From Anniella stebbinsi (taxonomy: Eukaryota > Chordata > Lepidosauria > Squamata > Anniellidae): a stretch of DNA of 64,000 bases. Within the stretch, counting starts at the first letter, position 1; each line of letters begins with the position of its first letter. Made by a program: the position numbers and the translations under genes. Positions 1-9,058 of the stretch are shown piece by piece. Below the pieces are notes generated by a model that saw only the letters and a program-made list of their open reading frames with translations, had not been told where the DNA came from and ran no database searches. The DNA lies in NCBI GenBank assembly GCA_029215795.1, contig JARDYH010000002.1, positions 272,622,310-272,686,309 on the forward strand. Reading direction: 5' to 3'.

Positions 1-325
1 AACAGTAATTTATTTGTCCCTTCCTTGCCTCCCCCCATAGATTTCCATGTAAAACCATTCATTGAGTTCGAAAATTGAATCAATTTACTGAAACAAAGAG
101 GAAAGTACAAAGGCTCTACCTCGCCTTAATCCTTTCATAGCCACCTGCACTCTGTATTCTCCTTAAAATCAAGCTTTGCATGTCTATTTGTCCTATATCA
201 CTGAGAATATTTAGTAGATTAAAAAGTACTCTCAGTTGCTTTGATCAGATCATGTTTTATTAAATTTGTGCCTTCCTCTACAGGTATTTCTGGTATAGCA
301 CACCTATGTTGCACTTCATGAATGG

Positions 326-740
326 TAATAATAATAATAATACACCTATACCACATAATAGTCAAAGCCTCTGGTCACTGTACAAAAATTAAAACCTTAA
401 AAATCCAATATAAAAAATAATATAGAAACAATTTACATACAATTTACACTAAACTATAAAAATTCCAGAGCTGGTTAGAAACCTTATCATATGCTGTCAA
501 AAGCCTGAGCGTTTAGAACAGTCTTAACCTGATGACAGAAAGATGGCAATGTTGGTTCCAGGCTGACCTCAGTGAGGAGAAGTTTCCATAATTGCAGGGC
601 TACCAGGGAAAAGACCATCTCCCTGCAATTGCTGTTATATGCTCAGACCTTCTGGTCTCTGCAAACAATCTGGCCTTGGCATTTTGCACAAGCTGCGGCT
701 TTCAAACCATCTTCAAGTGCAGTCTCATGCAGAACACATT
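326..740 (-). mobile_element. L2-type LINE 3' end (decayed), minus strand
   Basis: The stretch starts with an AAT microsatellite followed by 'acctataccacataatag...cctctggtcactgtacaaaa'. This is the reverse complement of the usual reptilian L2 tail, in which a 'gggcggtatacaaat' motif precedes an (AATA)n end. It continues into AT-rich 3' sequence and then text of the type 'gagaagtttccataattgcagggctaccag' that recurs in other L2 tails of this window. No intact reading frame is left. It probably belongs to the same insertion as the reverse-transcriptase remnants at 1190-2060, with unrelated sequence between them. Class assignment is from recognised text, not a database match. Confidence 0.55.
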
Positions 741-779
741 TTGGGTAATGGAGGGTGGAGAAATAACAAGGCAACACAC

Positions 780-1190
780 AGAAGTGGATTTTAAATAGGA
801 CCATTTTATTAAAGATCTGCAGAGTGGGCTAACCTATGCGGACATCCTAAATATTTCAGGGCGAGACATTCACCGTCTGCGAAGTGGTGCTTCCCAGTTC
901 GCCACAACCCGGACTGCCCCTTATGGGGTAGGAAGGCCTTCCGATGTCAACCTCTCCTTGCGCCGTACAGCTCCGAGTAGGTGAGGAAGGTTGGCCTTAA
1001 AGGTAACCCTTATCCCTGCAGCTGAGGCCGTAAAACTCACAGCTGGGGGCCCTCAGGCATTAGCAATCATCGAAACAGTGCCTGTGAATGCTCACCAATC
1101 CTGTGACGCTCCAGATGCCTGCCATGAGGCACAACATCCTTCATCCCGTCAGAAGAACTAACCATTATAGTAGCATCTCAGTCTAGTCTG
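780..1190. other. Unassigned GC-richer stretch inside LINE remnants
   Basis: This stretch is visibly richer in G and C than its flanks and I recognise no family. On the minus strand it ends with an AATAAA-type polyadenylation signal (the plus strand reads 'cattttattaaag' near 804-816). That would fit the 3' end of a reverse-transcribed insert. No open frame is convincing. It may be an insertion splitting the minus-strand L2 at 326-740 and 1190-2060. Confidence 0.3.
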
Positions 1191-2060
1191 GATTGAGCTT
1201 AAGTTTATTAGCCCTAATTCAGTCCTTAGTCACAGTCAGGCACTGATCTAGCACATCCATAGTCTCCCCTGATGAAGATGAAAAAGTGAAAAAGAGCTGC
1301 ATGTCAGCATACCATGACAATGCCATCCAAATCTCATGACTCCATTCAGTGACTTCATGTAGATGTTAAACAGTATGGTGGACAGAATGACCCCCCCCCC
1401 CCGTGGGACTCTGTACTGGATAATCCATGAGGCTGAGCAATATCTCCTAAGCACCACTTTCTGGATGCTGACCATCCAAGTAGGAGCAAAACCACTACAA
1501 CGCAGTACATTCCATATCCGACTAAGTCAATTGCCCCAGGAGGATACCATGGTTGATGGCATCAAAAGCTACCAAAAGATCAAGGAGAATCAACAGCATC
1601 ACACTCCCCCTGTCTCTCTCCTGACATAGGTCATCATTTAGGGTGACATATAGGGTGGCAAAACCTGGCCTGAACTCCGGCTGAAATGGATCTGGGTAAT
1701 CAATTTCATCCAAGAGTACCCGCTAAAGGACCTTGCTCAGGAAATGAACATTTTCCTCTTATCAAAATTTGGTGAGAACTTACAAGTTCAGAGAGGAGTG
1801 GTCTCACTGCCACCCCTTTCAGGTAGCCTGGGACCACCCTCACTCACAAAGAGGCATTAATCACCCTGTTCTCTCCTTGCCAGTTTGTATAAACCAAGTG
1901 AGGCAAGGATCCAATATGGAAGTGGTTGCATCAACCTGTTCAAGCACCTTGTCAATGTCCTTGAGCTGTACCAACTGAAACTCATCCAACAAAACTGGAC
2001 AATACTGTATTCTGGATATATCACCTGATTCACCTGCTATAATGCTGGAATCTGGATGCA
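1190..2060 (-). pseudogene. L2-clade LINE reverse transcriptase remnant
   Basis: Three minus-strand fragments in different frames line up as successive parts of an L2-clade reverse transcriptase. Near 2060-1860 is a segment with 'ATTSILDPCLTWFI', corresponding to the family's 'xTCPLDPCPSWLIK' region. At 1713-1522 is 'PFQPEFRPGFAT' followed by 'LLILLDLLVAFDAINHGILL', equivalent to the conserved 'LLVLLDLSAAFDTINHxILL' block. At 1475-1248 is 'RVPRGGGVILSTILFNIYM', equivalent to 'GVPQGSVLSPILFNIYM'. Frameshifts separate the three blocks. A run of 12 C residues at 1391-1402 falls in the glycine-rich turn. The YADD motif region (about 1310-1290) is degraded. In the living element this enzyme primes cDNA synthesis on nicked target DNA. 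This copy cannot do so. Confidence 0.85.
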
Positions 2061-3141
2061 AGATATTTTATCTTGGAAATGCCTTGCAAACATATCACAG
2101 CAGGCCTCTGTTGGATGTGCAGCATCCTTAGGGCCAGTGTGTAATAAGTCTCTGAAAGATCCATGTGGATCCCCCCTCATATACCCACATTTTCCTGCCC
2201 ACAAATAGGGTGGAGAATAGAGGCCATTTGTACACTAGTTATATAGTGTACAAATATAGAACATAGGTTCTATATTTTACCCCAAAGCTTATCACTTAGA
2301 ATCTCATAGTATGACATATGTAGCAGTACCATCCATGAATAGAGTCACTAAGAAGAATTTCCAGCTAAACCAGGGGAAAAATAGTTCTTTTGTGGCAAAT
2401 TACCGGAACTTAGTTATGGTTTAGTAATACTTGAATGTCTTAGTTAGGTTATTTTTTCCTCCCTCCCTGCCCCCCATTCCCACCACCATTCTCTCTCTTT
2501 CTCTGTCTGTCTCTCTCTCTCTCTCTCTCTGACACACACACCACAGGTAATTAAAGCTTTAAAACCTTCTTTAAAATTGAAAATATTGCAAAAAAATACG
2601 GATTTTGCTTTTGTTTGTAATTCTGCCAGGATGGGCCATCTGTCACTCTCCTCATGTATCTATCAGCTAGGAAAACGAGATGAAAATGTCTGCAGTGGTG
2701 GGAAATTTGGACTTTTGAGATTTCTCAGTCCCTAAACAAAATGATAGGGTTTGTTTGTGGTAGAGGATGAGGGGGTAGATTATTTTTTATTTGGTGAAGA
2801 GATCTTTTAAAACCTTTAATATCTCACATATTATTTGTTTCTAAAAGCATATAAAAGCTTGTACTTTAAACCCCTTCTACTTTTTTTTAAACCCCAATAA
2901 CTATATTATTGTCAGGGAGAAATTTCTATTAAGATGAATAAAGGACTGGACAGTTTTCAGAGTGTCCAGAGGAATGGCTAGAGCACCCAAAGTCAATTAA
3001 CTCAGAGAATAGTTTTTTTCTATTCACTGTTAAAAAGGTCAGTGAGATAGTGGGATTCTTTCTAGAAGTTTTCTTAATTGATTGAGTGCTTAGTCACTGT
3101 GCAGCCTAGTGTATATAAACTGGAGATATTTGAATGGCTGT
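2061..3141. other. Unassigned AT-rich sequence with CT-rich simple repeat
   Basis: I see no gene or recognisable transposon. The notable part is a pyrimidine tract with (CT)n at about 2491-2530 followed by a short (AC)n run. The rest is AT-rich and unremarkable. Confidence 0.4.
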
Positions 3142-3401
3142 TGTTAGGCTGATGATTATGTGGAGGAGAAGACTGGTGGTATGAGAAATATGAGGTTGGA
3201 CGGATATGCTATGTAAAAAATCTTCCTGGAACCTGTGTTATTTGGATGAACCAGTTTGCTGTATATATATTTATTGGAATCACAGTAAAGGACTTGTATT
3301 ATACACTAACCACTGGAGTGTGAGTATTTTTACTAACTGGACCTCTCTGGAAACACGCTTACTCTGCTGTGAGTGCAAAGGGAGCGCTTCTTCCCCTAAC
3401 A
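3142..3401 (+). mobile_element. Possible solo-LTR-like segment
   Basis: The segment begins with 'tgttagg' and ends with 'ccctaaca', short inverted termini of the TG...CA kind used by LTR retroelements. A TATA-rich 'gtatatatattta' lies inside near 3259, and a 'ctctctggaaacacgcttactctg' stretch resembles the end of an R-U5 region. There is no clear target duplication, no primer-binding site just downstream that I can name, and no gag or pol. The identification is weak. The open frame that starts at 3206 and runs on to 3670 shows no known domain. Confidence 0.25.
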
Positions 3402-4788
3402 ATTATTGTTCTTGGTCTTTCTCTTCATATACTTTAATCCTTATATTATCTATACTTCTCCTGTTTTGGAAGTCTCTGCATCCTGCTAGCACTCCTGCTA
3501 GTACTGCTATGATAGCTAGTACCGAATGCCACTATTGCTTGAGAAAAGAGCAGATGAGCAGTGATTGGGTGTGCATGCACCTTCGAAATTGCATGTACCC
3601 CAATCACTATCATCTTAGCAGTGGAACTGAGGATGTACTATCCCAGTGTTGTATCTTATCTACCTTCTAATGTGTGGATGTGAATATCTCTTATATTTTA
3701 TCAGCATCAGCTGGGCAGACTTATTTCCCCCTCTATTATTTGTCATATGCATATTTTTGTTGTATGTGATTCTCTCTGAATTAAAGCCAAATCTGAGAAG
3801 CAAGTTATCATGAAGTACCTGATGAGATATTCTAAGGAAAAAATACTTTTACTGGGGTTGCCACATCTCATTCAATGGCTGTATGAGCAAGAATTAGTCA
3901 CCTGTAACAGCCTTGTATGACTCTTATTTACCTGTGATACCCAAACTGTGTGCCAGAGCCCACTAATATGCCAAGAGAGGGGCTGAAGTGTGTCTTCATT
4001 AATGAAGGTGTGTCATCACTTTGGGGAAACTACCTTCTTGCCCTCATCTGTAAATTGAGAGTAGTAATGTTTCAGGACTCACCATGGTTTCTGAAAATGA
4101 AATTAATAAAACAAAAACCAATATGCACTGAAATGCTGCGATAGTTGGAAACATATTGTATAACGTGTCATGATTTCCAGTTTGTTATAACACGTTAAGT
4201 CATTCATAGTAGGATTAAAGGAAGAAAATTACTTGCTTTTTCCCTTCTCATTTTTCTCCCTATACTTTTTTCATAATCTCTCCATGCAGTCTGAACTATC
4301 AATTCAAATGGCACTTTAAACATTACATCCCAGATGTAAACATGGAAATAAATTAGTTGTAGAAATGTGTTTTTGTTAGTCAAAAAGTATACCTGGAGTG
4401 ATTGATCAGAGAGGTATAAATTATAAATTTATCTAGAGTAGACTGATGAAAACACACTCATTTCCTGTGACCTCAATATGTTCATTTGCTATTGTAAATC
4501 CCTAATTGAATTTTTTTTCTGAAGCTGATTTAAATTCATCTTCATTTCTCTTCCATCTGCCAGCACTGCTGAGCAGTTCAGATGTTACCTAGTGATACTT
4601 TTTCACATGTAGCATATACAAGACTTAATACCAGAGATTAGCTCTGGAATGGCCCTTCAGTGTGAGACTGAACCCTGGAATTAATTAAATACCAACAAAG
4701 AATTGCAAGTCTCTGGGAATATATGGTAATACCCTTCCAACACCTTGGTGTGTGTGTGTGTGTGACAAACTAAACATTCTGCTAAGCT
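3402..4788. other. Unassigned AT-rich sequence
   Basis: I see no gene or recognised repeat apart from a short (GT)n run at about 4747-4764 immediately left of the MITE that follows. Both strands were read for coding blocks without success. Confidence 0.4.
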
Positions 4789-5060
4789 AGGGTGACTAAG
4801 GAGGTCAGGGCTCCTGTATCTTTAACAGTTGTTTAGAAAAGGGAATTTCAGCAGGTGTCATTTGTATGCATGCAGCACCTGATGAAATTCCCTCTTCATC
4901 ACAACAGTTAAAGCTGCAGGAGCCCTTCTCTCTTTTGTATCTGGTCACTAGGGCAGGGCTCCTGATGCTTTAACTGTTGTGATGAAGAGGGAATTTCACC
5001 AGATTCTGCATGCAATTCAAATGACACCTGCTGAAATTCCCTTTTCTATACAACTGTCAA
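4788..5060. mobile_element. Palindromic hAT-type MITE, copy A (truncated)
   Basis: It opens with 'tagggtgac' and 'caggGCTCCTGTATCTTTAACAGTTG'. The two halves are near reverse complements, 'ggaatttcagcaggtgtcattt' on the left and 'aaatgacacctgctgaaattcc' on the right. It breaks off after 'tttctatacaactgt' near 5060, so the right terminus present in five other copies of the window is missing. It has no coding capacity. Its family membership is certain from comparison with the copies at 31532, 38938, 41020, 48268 and 56707. The hAT assignment comes from the 8-bp target duplications of two of those. Confidence 0.85.
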
Positions 5061-5364
5061 ACTGTGTAGCATGTAACTGAACCTTTTTTTCTTCACTCTA
5101 GTGTAAGTACACATGGATTTGCTTCAAATTAGGGCCACCAGGCCCTGGGAGGGAAGGATTAAACCTCCACCCTCAAACTGTTTCTTTTCTGAAACCCCGC
5201 TGCATGTGGAAGCTTAAAAAAAGAAGGAAAAATGCCTCCAGTGATGCAAATGAAGTAGGGCTGTACGATTCAGCAAAATTTAAGCTCACTTCTACAAATT
5301 CCATCTTGAAGCTAGCTTCAGATTGAGTCCATATCCGATTGCAAGCTACTTTCAGGGATTTTTC
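5061..5364. repeat. Dispersed repeat fragment flanking a hAT-like element
   Basis: The text 'acacatggatttg...ggattaaacctccaccctc' resembles the left part of the palindromic element at 60757-61030, and 6500-6620 resembles its right part ('gggcttaatcctccccttc'). The GC-rich element at 5365-6203 may therefore have inserted into an older palindromic element. The similarity is patchy, so this is a tentative reading. Confidence 0.35.
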
Positions 5365-6203
5365 TAGGGGTGTGCACTGGATCAGGTCCAATCCACAATC
5401 TGGATCCGATCCAGGGGAAATTGGATACAATTATCCGATTTCTGATCACCCTGCTGGATCGTTCAATCCAATCCGATCTGATCCAGAAAGGACCCGATCC
5501 AGATCAGAATGGATTGGAAGATCGGCGGGTGCCTGCTGGTGCCCGCTGCCGCTTCAATTGGCGGGCACCAGTGGGCGCCCGCCAATGGAAGCAGACAGCG
5601 GGGGGGCCTTCCCTGGTGGGGCTGTCCGCTTCCATCCACGGGCGCCAGTGGGTGCCCGCCGATGGCAGCGGACAATGGAGGAGGGGGCTTACCTCCCAGG
5701 GACATCCGCTCCCCTCCGCTACTGGCTGCTACTGCAAGCAGGTTTCGCGGCCTGCCCCTTGGTAGTGTGCCAGGTGATGTCATCACCTAGCGCGCTACTC
5801 AGGAGCAGGCCGCGAAGCCTGCTTTCAGTAGCGGCCAGCGGTGGAGGGGAGTGGACGGTCCCGGCAGGTAAGCAAGGAGAGGGGGGGAGCTTACCTGCAG
5901 GGCCATCCACAGCGGATGGCCCCGGGAGGTAAGAACCGCAAGTGGGGAGGAGGGAGTTAGGCCCCCCTCACCCACCCACCGCCATTTTTGTTTTCCCCAT
6001 AGACTTGCATTGGGGGAATGCTTTCTTTCCCCCAATGCAAGTCTATGGGGAAAACAAAAATGGCGGTCGATCCAAAAATCGGATGTCTGATTTTTGGATC
6101 GGGCCCTATCTGGTTGGGGGGGGGGGCTCCGATTTTGTCCGATCTGATCCGGGACAAAATTGGAGGTCCCGATCCAATCCGGGGGTGTCCATGCACACCC
6201 CTA
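5365..6203. mobile_element. GC-rich nonautonomous hAT-like element, 839 bp
   Basis: The termini are 'taggggtgtgcac' at 5365-5377 and the complement of 'taggggtgtgca' ending at 6203. The flanking 8-mers, gatttttc and gttttttt, are similar but not identical. Next to each end lie repeated 'gatccgatc' motifs. The interior is GC-rich and made of inverted repeats. One is a perfect 38-bp pair at 5979-6016 and 6029-6066. Another is centred on the palindrome ggtgatgtcatcacc at 5773-5787. Several GTAAG or CTTAC motifs occur at 5688-5935. It encodes no transposase. Long GC-driven open frames occur in it on both strands but look accidental. The element at 7228-9050 is a relative in the opposite orientation. 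Confidence 0.75.
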
Positions 6204-6799
6204 GTTTTTTTCCTTTTCGCAGGAAAATCTGACCATAATTTCTGCATGTATTTTCCTAAATGTATGCATCAATTTGATTAGAGTGTATTTGTGTACATTT
6301 TTCAGAAGTCAAACACATTGGGGGGGGGGGGGCGTTCCACAAATCACATTGCAAACTTAGAAATGTACAGACTTTGACTACACATTGCCTCTGAGTCTGT
6401 ATTCATTCTGGAAAGTGTGAACTGGATAAATCCCTGATTAAAACCAAACTAAGCTGATCAAGTGCACCTAGATCAAGTGCAGTATCCCTACCATGGAGAC
6501 ATTTTCCTTTTTTTAATCCTAGTGTGGGGGTGGGGTGAAATTCAGCAAACAGTGCAGTGGGGGCTTAATCCTCCCCTTCCAGTGCACAATGGTACTGATC
6601 CAAATCAGACCCATGTCTGGCCCATGTCTACAGTAAAAAAAACAAATAACCCACAACTACACGCGACACAATTAACGTCATATGCAGTTTGACCCTCTGT
6701 GTCCCTTTAGTCAGGTTATTTGCTATCTCTGTGTAACTGAAGACAAGTGAAAGGCCTTTCTTTCTTTTTTTGCAACACAGGAAACGGTCTTATGGTTAT
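6204..6799. other. Mostly unassigned, with fragments of older repeats
   Basis: A G11 run lies near 6322-6332. The part at 6500-6620 resembles the right half of the palindromic repeat at 60757-61030. Nothing in it looks coding. Confidence 0.35.
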
Positions 6800-6956
6800 A
6801 ACATGTTGTACTATTTGTCCTTTCGGTCCAGTATTTTCAGCTCTGATGGTGTTTCAAACAGAGATCTTTTGTGTCATCTGCTACCTGAACCTTTTTAACC
6901 TGAGATACCAGGACTGAACCTGGGACCTTCTGCATACAAAGCTATGAGCCCTCCCT
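6800..6956 (-). mobile_element. tRNA-derived SINE remnant, minus strand
   Basis: The plus strand reads 'ccaggactgaacctgggaccttctgcatacaaagc'. Its complement is 'gctttgta...aggtcccaggttcagtcctgg', a tRNA-like B-box region (GGTTCAGTCC). This head, preceded by 'cctgaacctttttaacctgagatacc', matches a SINE type common in squamates. The A-box side near 6950 is damaged. RNA polymerase III would have used these boxes in the live element. Confidence 0.6.
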
Positions 6957-7227
6957 AAGGAGGCTGAAAGGAGATTTTAAACCAGAACCAGTAAATAGTG
7001 ATAAATTCATTACTTAAGAGGCACATGTTACATACAAAGTAGTATTTTTATTTTTATTTTTTTAAAAAACAAAACACTCTCTCATTATTGCATACAGTAT
7101 TTGGCAGATTAAGGGTTACTTGGGGGGAGTTAAAAGCACAAGTCTGGCCTATCTGAAATAAATTGTTTTTAAGCGTTAATTATGAGTTGCCTTGGGTGCC
7201 CAATTTGGGTCAAAAGGTGACTTATAC
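6957..7227. other. Short AT-rich unassigned segment
   Basis: I see no coding block. The last 8 bases before the next element, acttatac at 7220-7227, are one copy of that element's target-site duplication. Confidence 0.4.
7220..7227. repeat. Left target-site duplication of the 7228-9050 element
   Basis: The 8-mer acttatac here is repeated perfectly at 9051-9058, directly outside the two ends of the element. An 8-bp duplication is the hallmark of hAT-superfamily insertion. Confidence 0.9.
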
Positions 7228-9050
7228 TAGGGGTGTGCACGGACCCCCCGGATCGGATCGGGACCCGGATCGGGACCTCCAATTTTGTCCCGGACCGGTT
7301 CGGACAAAATCGGAGGCCCCCCGGACCGGATCGAGTCCGATCCCGACCCAAAAATCGTACATTTTTGGATCGGCCGCCATTTTTTTCCCCATAGACTTGC
7401 ATTGCAATGCAAGTCTATGAGGAAAAAATGGCGGCGGGTGGGTAAGGGGGGGCCTAACTCCCTCCCCCCCCGGGGCCGTCCGCTGTGGACGGCCCCAGCA
7501 GGTAAACCCCCTCCCCCGCGCTCCCTACCCCCCCTGGGGCCGCCCGCTTCCATCCGCTGGCGCCCGCGGGCGCCAGCGGATAGAAGCGGACGGCTCCGGG
7601 GGGGGGGTAAGCCCCCTTCCCCGCCACTGCTTACCTTCTCGGCCCGTCCGGCGCCGGCGGCTACTACCAGCGGGCTCCGCGGCCTACTCTCGAGTAGCGC
7701 GCCGGGTGATGACATCACCCGGCGCGCCACCCTGGAGCAGGCCGCGGAGCCTGCTGGGAGTAGTAGGCGCCGGCGCCGGACGGGAGCCGCCGGGCCGGGC
7801 AGGTAAGGGCCCCCCTCCCCCCTCCCCCCTCCGCACGCCCCCTCCTCCCCTCCACGCACCCCCTCCTTACCTTCCCGGCCCGGCGGCTCCCGTCCGGCGC
7901 CGGCGCCTACTACTTCCAGCAGGCTCCGTGGCCTGCTCTAGAGTAGCGCGCCGGGTGATGACATCACCCGGCGCGCCACCCTAGAGCAGGCCGCGGAGCC
8001 TGCTGGGAGTAGTAGGCGCCGGCGCCAGACGGGAGCCGCCGGGCCGGGCAGGTAAGGGCCCCCCTCCCCCCTCCGCGCGCCCCCTCCTCCCCTCCACGCA
8101 CCCCCTCCTTACCTTCCCGGCCCGGCGGCTCCCGTCCGGCGCCGGCGCCTACTACTTCCAGCAGGCTCCGCGGCCTGCTCTAGAGTAGCGCGCCGGGTGA
8201 TGTCATCACCCGGCGCGCCACCCTAGAGCAGGCCGCGGAGCCTGCTGGGAGTAGTAGGCGCCGGCGCCGGACGGGAGCCGCCGGGCCGGGCAGGTAAGGG
8301 CCCCCCTCCCCCCTCCCCCCTCCGCGCGCCCCCTCCTCCCCTCCACGCACCCCCTCCTTACCTTCCCGGCCCGGCGGCTCCCGTCCGGCGCCGGCGCCTA
8401 CTACTTCCAGCAGGCTCCGCGGCCTGCTCTAGAGTAGCGCGCCGGGTGATGACATCACCCGGCGCGCCACCCTAGAGCAGGCCGCGGAGCCTGCTGGGAG
8501 TAGTAGGCGCCGGCGCCGGACGGGAGCCACCGGGCCGGGCAGGTAAGGGCCCCCCTCCCCCCTCCCCCCTCCGCGCGCCCCCTCCTCCCCTCCACGCACC
8601 CCCTCCTTACCTTCCCGGCCCGGTGGCTCCCGTCCGGCGCCGGCGCCTACTACTACCAGCAGGCTCCACGGCCTGCTCTAGAGTAGCGCGCCGGGTGATG
8701 ACATCACCCGGCGCGCCACCCTAGAGCAGGCCGCGGAGCCTGCTAGTAGTAGTAGGCGCCGGCGCCGGACGGGAGCCACCGGGCCGAGAAGGTAAGTGCC
8801 CCCCTCCTCCCCCCCCTGCTGTCCACTTTCATCGGCGGGCGCCCGCTGGCGCCCGCCAATGGAAGCGGCGGTGGGCGCCAGTGGGCGCCCGCCGATCCGC
8901 CGATCCGCCGAACCGGTTCGGAGCTTTTTCGGACCGGTTCGGATTGGATCGGCCGATCCAGCTGCGGGATCGGAAATCGGATAATTTATCCGATTTCCCA
9001 CTGGACCGGACTCGGATCGTGGATCGGGTCCGATCCAGTGCACATCCCTA
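7228..9050. mobile_element. GC-rich hAT-like element with internal palindrome array, 1823 bp
   Basis: The termini are 'taggggtgtgcac' (7228-7240) and 'gtgcacatcccta' (9038-9050), 12 of 13 bases matching as an inverted repeat. An exact 8-bp target duplication flanks them, which defines both ends and points to the hAT superfamily. The subterminal parts hold 'ggatcggatcggga' motifs, and 'catagacttgcatt' sits as a tight palindrome at about 7390-7419. Between about 7631 and 8800 are five tandem units of about 236-249 bp, each itself a long hairpin. No transposase is encoded. Open frames of up to 210 codons on either strand follow from the low density of stop codons in GC-rich DNA. The element is an inverted relative of 5365-6203. 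Confidence 0.85.
7631..8800. repeat. Five tandem units of ~245 bp, each a GC-rich palindrome
   Basis: Unit starts ('ttacctt') fall at 7631, 7867, 8109, 8358 and 8607, giving spacings of 236, 242, 249 and 249. In each unit a left arm ('ggctcccgtccggcgccgg...gcaggctcc') is followed by its near-perfect complement, giving a hairpin of roughly 190 bp. The centres are at 7705-7719, 7954-7968, 8196-8210, 8445-8459 and 8694-8708. Four read ggtgatgacatcacc and one reads ggtgatgtcatcacc. The hairpins are joined by pyrimidine-rich linkers. Units 2-4 are almost identical, which implies recent amplification or gene conversion. Confidence 0.9.
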
Positions 9051-9058
9051 ACTTATAC
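9051..9058. repeat. Right target-site duplication of the 7228-9050 element
   Basis: The 8-mer acttatac is identical to 7220-7227. Confidence 0.9.

Noticed and set aside
3206..3670. 154-codon plus-strand open frame with a hydrophobic stretch
   Set aside because: No domain, cysteine spacing or splice context that I recognise. It overlaps a possible LTR, and its composition follows the local AT-rich DNA.
5339..5932. 197-codon plus-strand open frame
   Set aside because: It starts outside the hAT-like element and runs through its GC-rich inverted repeats. Open frames exist there in several frames on both strands, and the translation is low-complexity Pro/Gly/Arg without a domain.
7227..7859. 210-codon minus-strand open frame
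   Set aside because: It lies wholly in the palindromic GC-rich array. Stop codons are rare there by composition, and the complementary strand is equally open.
7631..8800. CRISPR array
   Set aside because: The units are long palindromes without short spacers, in a eukaryotic transposon with a target duplication.
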